Assembly (NCBI RefSeq): GCF_014298075.1
Contig: NZ_CP060418.1
Location: 868,001 to 932,000, forward strand
From: Enterobacter sp. JUb54
GTDB taxonomy: Bacteria; Pseudomonadota; Gammaproteobacteria; Enterobacterales; Enterobacteriaceae
DNA length: 64,000 nt
Direction of reading: 5' to 3'
Shown here: one piece after another, positions 59,654 to 64,000 of the stretch
How the letters are laid out: each line of letters starts with the position of its first letter
Numbering within the stretch: position 1 is the first letter of the stretch
Notes under the pieces: model-generated
Databases searched by the model: none
Seen by the model: only the letters and a program-made list of their open reading frames with translations
What the model was told of the DNA's origin: nothing
Position numbers and translations under genes: made by a program

Positions 59654-60469
59654 ATGAGCACATTTTCTCTCGAACAACTGGCGCAACGACTGCGCGATGC
59701 CGAGACTCACGGCCAGGCCATTGAGCCGCTGCGCGAGCTGATTGGCGTGGATAACGCCGACGCTGCCTACGCTATCCAGCGCCTCAACGTCGAGCACCAC
59801 GTCGCCCACGGGCGGCGGATCGTCGGGCGCAAAGTGGGCCTGACCCACCCGAAAGTGCAGCAGCAGCTGGGGGTCGATCAGCCCGACTTCGGCACGCTGT
59901 TTGCCGATATGTGTTATGGCGATAACGCCCTGGTGCCGTTTTCCCGGGTGCTCCAGCCGAAGGTGGAAGCGGAAATTGCGCTGGTGCTGAAACAGGATTT
60001 GCCCCACGTCGATACCACCTTCGATGAGCTGTATGCCGCCATTGAGTGGGTGCTTCCGGCGCTGGAAGTGGTCGGCAGCCGGATCCGCGACTGGTCGATA
60101 GGCTTTGTCGATACCGTGGCGGATAACGCCTCCTGCGGCGTGTATGTCCTCGGCGGTCCGGCCCGGCATCCGGCGGGGCTGGATCTGAAAAACTGCACCA
60201 TGAGCCTGACCCGTAATCAGGAAGAGGTCTCGCGCGGACTCGGCAGTGAATGCCTCGGCCATCCGCTGAATGCCGCGGTGTGGCTGGCACGCAAAATGGC
60301 CACTCTTGGGGAGCCGCTGCGCGCCGGCGATATCGTGCTGACCGGGGCGCTGGGGCCGATGGTGGCGATTAACGAAGGCGATCGCTTCGAGGCGCACATT
60401 GCAGGTATTGGTTCGGTTGCCGCCACTTTTGTGGCGACCGACGCGGTAGATAAAGGAGAGGTGGCATGA
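59654..60469 (+). CDS. mhpD: 2-keto-4-pentenoate hydratase
   Basis: A 271-residue hydratase (fumarylacetoacetase-like fold) that adds water to 2-hydroxypenta-2,4-dienoate, giving 4-hydroxy-2-ketovalerate. Conserved segments are [47 protein letters not shown] with the metal-binding Glu pair, and [19 protein letters not shown]. It overlaps mhpF by 4 nt (ATGA). Confidence 0.95.
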   Translation: MSTFSLEQLAQRLRDAETHGQAIEPLRELIGVDNADAAYAIQRLNVEHHVAHGRRIVGRKVGLTHPKVQQQLGVDQPDFGTLFADMCYGDNALVPFSRVLQPKVEAEIALVLKQDLPHVDTTFDELYAAIEWVLPALEVVGSRIRDWSIGFVDTVADNASCGVYVLGGPARHPAGLDLKNCTMSLTRNQEEVSRGLGSECLGHPLNAAVWLARKMATLGEPLRAGDIVLTGALGPMVAINEGDRFEAHIAGIGSVAATFVATDAVDKGEVA

Positions 60470-61416
60470 GTAAACGTAAAGTGGCGGTCGTCGGCTCCGG
60501 CAATATCGGTACCGACCTGATGATTAAGATCCTGCGTCACGGGCAGCACCTCGAGATGGCGGTGATGGTCGGTATCGACCCGCAATCTGATGGCCTGGCG
60601 CGGGCCCGCCGGATGGGCGTCGCGACGACCCACGAAGGCGTGGGCGGGTTAATGCAGATGGCGGAATTCGCCGATATCGATTTTGTCTTTGATGCCACCA
60701 GTGCCGGCGCGCACATCAAAAACGACGCCGCGCTGCGCGAGGCGAAACCAGGGATCCGCTGCATCGACCTGACTCCGGCGGCAATCGGCCCGTACTGCGT
60801 GCCGGTGGTTAACCTGGCGGATAACCTCGACCAGCACAACGTCAATATGGTGACCTGCGGCGGGCAGGCCACTATCCCGATGGTGGCGGCTGTCTCACGG
60901 GTGGCGAAGGTTCACTACGCGGAAATTATCGCCTCCATCGCCAGTAAATCGGCGGGGCCGGGCACCCGCGCCAACATCGACGAATTTACCGAAACCACCT
61001 CCCAGGCGATTGAACAAGTCGGCGGGGCGGCGAAGGGCAAGGCGATTATCGTCCTCAACCCGGCAGAGCCGCCGCTGATGATGCGCGACACGGTGTATGT
61101 CCTTAGCGAGGCGGCATCGCAGGACGCGATCGAAGCGTCGATCAACGACATGGCGGCAGCGGTACAGGCCTACGTGCCGGGCTACCGCCTGAAGCAACGG
61201 GTGCAGTTTGAGGTGATTGCGCAAGATAACCCGGTCAACCTGCCGGGCATCGGCCGCTTCTCGGGCTTGAAAACCTCGGTCTATCTGGAGGTCGAAGGGG
61301 CCGCCCACTACCTGCCATCCTACGCCGGTAACCTCGATATTATGACCTCGGCGGCGCTGGCAACGGCGGAGAAAATGGCCCAGTCAATGAACGACGCGGC
61401 GGGAGACAACGCATGA
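60466..61416 (+). CDS. mhpF: Acetaldehyde dehydrogenase (acylating)
   Basis: A 316-residue CoA-dependent aldehyde dehydrogenase that converts acetaldehyde from MhpE to acetyl-CoA with NAD+. The NAD motif is [18 protein letters not shown] and the catalytic Cys lies in [14 protein letters not shown] (about residue 130). It works as a complex with MhpE, which channels the toxic aldehyde. It has 4-nt overlaps with both mhpD and mhpE. Confidence 0.96.
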   Translation: MSKRKVAVVGSGNIGTDLMIKILRHGQHLEMAVMVGIDPQSDGLARARRMGVATTHEGVGGLMQMAEFADIDFVFDATSAGAHIKNDAALREAKPGIRCIDLTPAAIGPYCVPVVNLADNLDQHNVNMVTCGGQATIPMVAAVSRVAKVHYAEIIASIASKSAGPGTRANIDEFTETTSQAIEQVGGAAKGKAIIVLNPAEPPLMMRDTVYVLSEAASQDAIEASINDMAAAVQAYVPGYRLKQRVQFEVIAQDNPVNLPGIGRFSGLKTSVYLEVEGAAHYLPSYAGNLDIMTSAALATAEKMAQSMNDAAGDNA

Positions 61417-62429
61417 ACGGTAAGAAACTTTATATCTCGGACGTGACCTTACGCGACGGGATGCACGCCATCCGTCATCAGTATTCGTTGGATAACGTAC
61501 GCCAGATTGCTCGTGCGCTGGATCAGGCCGGCGTCGATTCTATCGAAGTGGCCCACGGCGATGGCCTGCAAGGGTCGAGCTTTAACTACGGCTTCGGCGC
61601 CCACAGCGATATCGAATGGATTGAGGCGGCGGCGGAATCGGTGTCGCAGGCCAAAATCGCCACGCTGCTGCTGCCGGGGATCGGCACCCTGCACGACCTG
61701 AAACAGGCCTATCAGGCGGGGGCGCGGGTGGTACGCGTCGCGACCCACTGTACGGAAGCCGATGTTTCCGCGCAGCACATCGCCTTTGCCCGCGAGCTGG
61801 GCATGGATACCGTCGGCTTTTTGATGATGAGCCACATGACCAGCGCGGAACAGCTGGCGCAGCAGGCGAAAAAGATGGAGTCCTACGGCGCCACCTGCAT
61901 CTACGTCGTTGATTCCGGCGGGGCGATGAACATGAACGACATTCGCGATCGCTTCCGCGCCCTGAAGGCGGAGCTGAAGCCGGAAACCCTGACCGGGATC
62001 CACGCGCACCATAACCTGAGCCTCGGGGTGGCGAACTCGCTGGCCGCTGTGGAAGAGGGCTGCGATCGTATCGACGCCAGCCTCGCCGGGATGGGGGCCG
62101 GCGCCGGGAACGCGCCGCTGGAGGTCTTTATTGCCGCAGCGGACAAGCTCGGCTGGGATCACGGCACCGATCTGTACGCCCTGATGAACGCCGCCGATGA
62201 GCTGGTGCGCCCGCTGCAGGATCGCCCGGTGCGGGTCGATCGCGAAACCCTGGCGCTGGGTTATGCCGGCGTCTACTCCAGTTTCCTGCGCCATAGCGAA
62301 GTGGCCGCGGCGCGTTACGGCCTCAGCGCGGTAGATATTCTCGTTGAGCTGGGCAAGCGCCGGATGGTGGGCGGTCAGGAGGATATGATCGTCGATGTGG
62401 CGTTGGATCTGCTGAACCGCGCGAAATAA
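61413..62429 (+). CDS. mhpE: 4-hydroxy-2-oxovalerate aldolase
   Basis: A 338-residue class II aldolase of the HMGL/DmpG family that cleaves 4-hydroxy-2-oxovalerate to pyruvate and acetaldehyde. Metal and catalytic motifs: [17 protein letters not shown] near 10-26, [18 protein letters not shown], and [39 protein letters not shown] (about 198-236). The start overlaps the mhpF stop by 4 nt, matching their physical complex. Confidence 0.96.
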   Translation: MNGKKLYISDVTLRDGMHAIRHQYSLDNVRQIARALDQAGVDSIEVAHGDGLQGSSFNYGFGAHSDIEWIEAAAESVSQAKIATLLLPGIGTLHDLKQAYQAGARVVRVATHCTEADVSAQHIAFARELGMDTVGFLMMSHMTSAEQLAQQAKKMESYGATCIYVVDSGGAMNMNDIRDRFRALKAELKPETLTGIHAHHNLSLGVANSLAAVEEGCDRIDASLAGMGAGAGNAPLEVFIAAADKLGWDHGTDLYALMNAADELVRPLQDRPVRVDRETLALGYAGVYSSFLRHSEVAAARYGLSAVDILVELGKRRMVGGQEDMIVDVALDLLNRAK

Positions 62430-62500
62430 AACAACAGGCGGCTGGCAACGTATCAGCCGCCATTCACCTGCTCTGTTACTCCTATCGCACAGGTACTCTT

Positions 62501-63697
62501 ATGACCACAACGACCTCTGGATCGGCTTCACGCCTGGTGTTAACCATCGGGCTTTGTTTTATGGTTGCTCTGATGGAGGGGCTGGATTTGCAGGCCGCCG
62601 GGATTGCCGCCGTCGGCATGGCCCAGGCGTTCTCGCTGGATAAAATGCAGATGGGCTGGATTTTCAGCGCCGGGATCCTCGGCCTGCTGCCCGGCGCGCT
62701 GGTGGGCGGGATGCTCGCCGACCGCCATGGCCGCAAGCGGGTGCTGATTGTCTCGGTGATGCTGTTTGGCCTGTTTTCAATCGCCACCGCGCTGGCGTGG
62801 AGCTTCCCGACGCTGTTGCTGGCCCGCCTGATGACCGGCGTAGGGCTGGGGGCAGCGCTGCCAAATCTCATCGCCTTAACCTCAGAAGCCGCCGGGCCGC
62901 GTTTTCGCGGTACCGCCGTGAGCCTGATGTACTGCGGCGTACCGATTGGCGCCGCGCTGGCGGCGGCGCTGGGCTTCTCGGGGCTGGCGTCGGCCTGGCA
63001 GACGGTATTTTGGGTCGGCGGCGTGGTGCCGCTGCTGCTGGTGCCGATGCTGGTGCGCTGGCTGCCGGAATCCGCCGTTTTTCACACCGGCGCGCAACCG
63101 GCACCGCTGCGCACGCTGCTGGCACCCGGCAACGCTTCCGCGACCTTGCTGCTGTGGCTGTGCTATTTCTTCACCTTGCTGGTGGTCTACATGCTGATCA
63201 ACTGGCTGCCGATGTTGCTGGTTGAGCAGGGGTTCAGCGGCAGCCAGGCGGCTGGCGTGATGTTTGTGCTGCAGCTGGGGGCGGCCTTCGGCACCTTGCT
63301 GCTGGGGGCGTTGATGGACAAGCTCAGCCCGCTACTGATGTCGTTGCTTATCTACAGCGGCATGCTGGCGTCGTTGCTGGCGCTCGGCAGCGCATCCACC
63401 CTGACCGCGATGTTGATCTCCGGTTTTGTTGCCGGGCTGTTTGCCACCGGGGGACAAAGCGTGCTGTATGCCCTGGCGCCCCTGTTCTATCGCACTGAAA
63501 TTCGCGCCACCGGCGTCGGCACCGCGGTGGCGGTCGGGCGGCTTGGGGCGATGAGCGGCCCGCTGCTGGCCGGCAAAATGCTGGCCCTGGGGACCGGCAC
63601 CGTGGGGGTGATGGCCGCCTCCGCGCCGGGGATCCTGCTGGCTGGTGTGGCGGTATTCTGGCTGATGAACCGCCAACGGCGTCAGTCGCTCGCCTGA
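62501..63697 (+). CDS. mhpT: MhpT, MFS transporter for 3-hydroxyphenylpropionate
   Basis: A 398-residue aromatic acid:H+ symporter-type MFS protein with about 12 transmembrane helices and the loop 2-3 signature GGMLADRHGRKRVLI (about 67-81). MhpT imports 3-(3-hydroxyphenyl)propionate in E. coli. It follows mhpE by 71 nt, which contain no clear terminator, and keeps the E. coli gene order mhpABCDFE-T. Confidence 0.9.
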   Translation: MTTTTSGSASRLVLTIGLCFMVALMEGLDLQAAGIAAVGMAQAFSLDKMQMGWIFSAGILGLLPGALVGGMLADRHGRKRVLIVSVMLFGLFSIATALAWSFPTLLLARLMTGVGLGAALPNLIALTSEAAGPRFRGTAVSLMYCGVPIGAALAAALGFSGLASAWQTVFWVGGVVPLLLVPMLVRWLPESAVFHTGAQPAPLRTLLAPGNASATLLLWLCYFFTLLVVYMLINWLPMLLVEQGFSGSQAAGVMFVLQLGAAFGTLLLGALMDKLSPLLMSLLIYSGMLASLLALGSASTLTAMLISGFVAGLFATGGQSVLYALAPLFYRTEIRATGVGTAVAVGRLGAMSGPLLAGKMLALGTGTVGVMAASAPGILLAGVAVFWLMNRQRRQSLA

Positions 63698-63811
63698 ACC
63701 ATCTACCCGGCCCGGCACCTGCTGGCGGGCCGGCATTACCTGGTTTGCATCTTGCGTTGCGGCAGACTTTGACCTAGGGTAAATCATCCTCCATCGATAC
63801 TCTCTGCCGCC

Positions 63812-64000
63812 ATGTCCTTTCACTCCCGTTTACTGAGCGATATTCCCGGCATCCGCTATGCCTTCCTCGACGTCCATGAAACCGCCGCCTTTCCCTATCA
63901 CGAGATGGCGCCGGTGAAGCTGGTGCATGGCAATGTGGTGCATCACTACCAGGCGCCGTTGGCGGAACGTCCGCACGCCGATGCGGTCTTCACCGAATGC
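63812..64000 (+). CDS. Laccase-domain (YfiH-like) protein, N-terminal part
   Basis: The first 63 codons of a gene cut by the right window edge. The reading frame MSFHSRLLSDIPGIRYAFLD..., then VKLVHGNVVHHYQ and RPHADAVFTEC, resembles the start of YfiH/PgeF-family laccase-domain proteins, where QVHG...V and R-A-D-A are conserved. It has a clear ATG, though no strong Shine-Dalgarno (CTCTGCCGCC). It is a divergent paralogue rather than the yfiH housekeeping gene. Family activities reported include peptidoglycan editing and purine nucleoside cleavage; none can be assigned here. Confidence 0.7.
   Translation, partial: MSFHSRLLSDIPGIRYAFLDVHETAAFPYHEMAPVKLVHGNVVHHYQAPLAERPHADAVFTEC

Noticed and set aside
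59084-60397. 437-codon minus-strand frame across mhpC-mhpD
   Set aside because: It spans two well-supported genes on the other strand and has no recognisable domain.

Overview
The window is chromosomal DNA from a member of the Enterobacteriaceae, most probably the Klebsiella/Raoultella group. From pfkB to lpp/pykF the gene order and protein sequences follow the Escherichia coli backbone: ydiZ-pfkB-ydiY-thrS-infC-rpmI-rplT-pheM-pheS-pheT-ihfA-btuC-btuE-btuD-nlpC-selO-hemP-aroH-ppsR-ppsA, then rprA-ydiK-ydiJ-menI-sufABCDSE-ldtE-lpp-pykF-fumD. GC-rich coding sequence, the accessory gene sets inserted into this backbone and an ERIC element fit Klebsiella-type genomes. Species cannot be fixed from the sequence alone.

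Region by region. (1) 1-3.4 kb: ydiZ (partial), pfkB, an ERIC-like element, the beta-barrel gene ydiY and a small unrecognised secreted protein. (2) 3.3-10.7 kb: the translation and DNA-architecture operon thrS-infC-rpmI-rplT / pheM-pheST-ihfA. Its classical controls are visible: a tRNA-mimic thrS operator, the AUU start of infC, the L20 leader, and the pheM leader peptide with its attenuator. (3) 10.8-15.0 kb: an inserted RidA / DadA-like oxidase / LysR / transporter module between ihfA and btuC. (4) 15.2-19.1 kb: btuC, an inverted NlpA/MetQ-like lipoprotein gene, btuE, btuD and nlpC. (5) 19.2-25.9 kb: selO, hemP with a Fur box, aroH with a TrpR operator, ppsR, and ppsA with a Cra site. (6) 26.1-29.9 kb: an inserted GPH symporter plus GH3 glycosidase pair. 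(7) 29.9-37 kb: the sRNA RprA with an RcsB box, ydiK, an ERIC element, ydiJ-menI and several small envelope or stress genes. (8) 37.1-46.6 kb: the suf operon under a Fur box, ldtE, lpp, pykF with a consensus Cra box, and fumD.

From 46.6 kb onward the backbone gives way to catabolic and transport clusters. A TetR regulator is divergent from a QuiC-type dehydroshikimate dehydratase, an MFS transporter and an atypical shikimate-dehydrogenase-family gene. This looks like a quinate/shikimate-type catabolic island, and two copies of a 15-bp motif suggest the regulator's operator. Next come a ModA-like protein without a signal peptide and a convergent FecBCD-type ABC transporter. A near-perfect ModE-type palindrome lies in front of the transporter, pointing to molybdate/tungstate uptake rather than iron. 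The window closes with the complete 3-(3-hydroxyphenyl)propionate pathway mhpR / mhpABCDFE-mhpT, with the MhpR palindrome visible, and the start of a laccase-domain (YfiH-like) gene.

The least ordinary material is the ModE-box transporter with its leaderless ModA-like neighbour, the shikimate-dehydrogenase relative lacking both carboxylate-binding serines, the shared operator motif in the dehydroshikimate island, the DadA/RidA module, a Fur-like motif before fumD, and a candidate 22-residue membrane peptide upstream of suf. No CRISPR array, prophage, transposase, tRNA or rRNA gene was seen.
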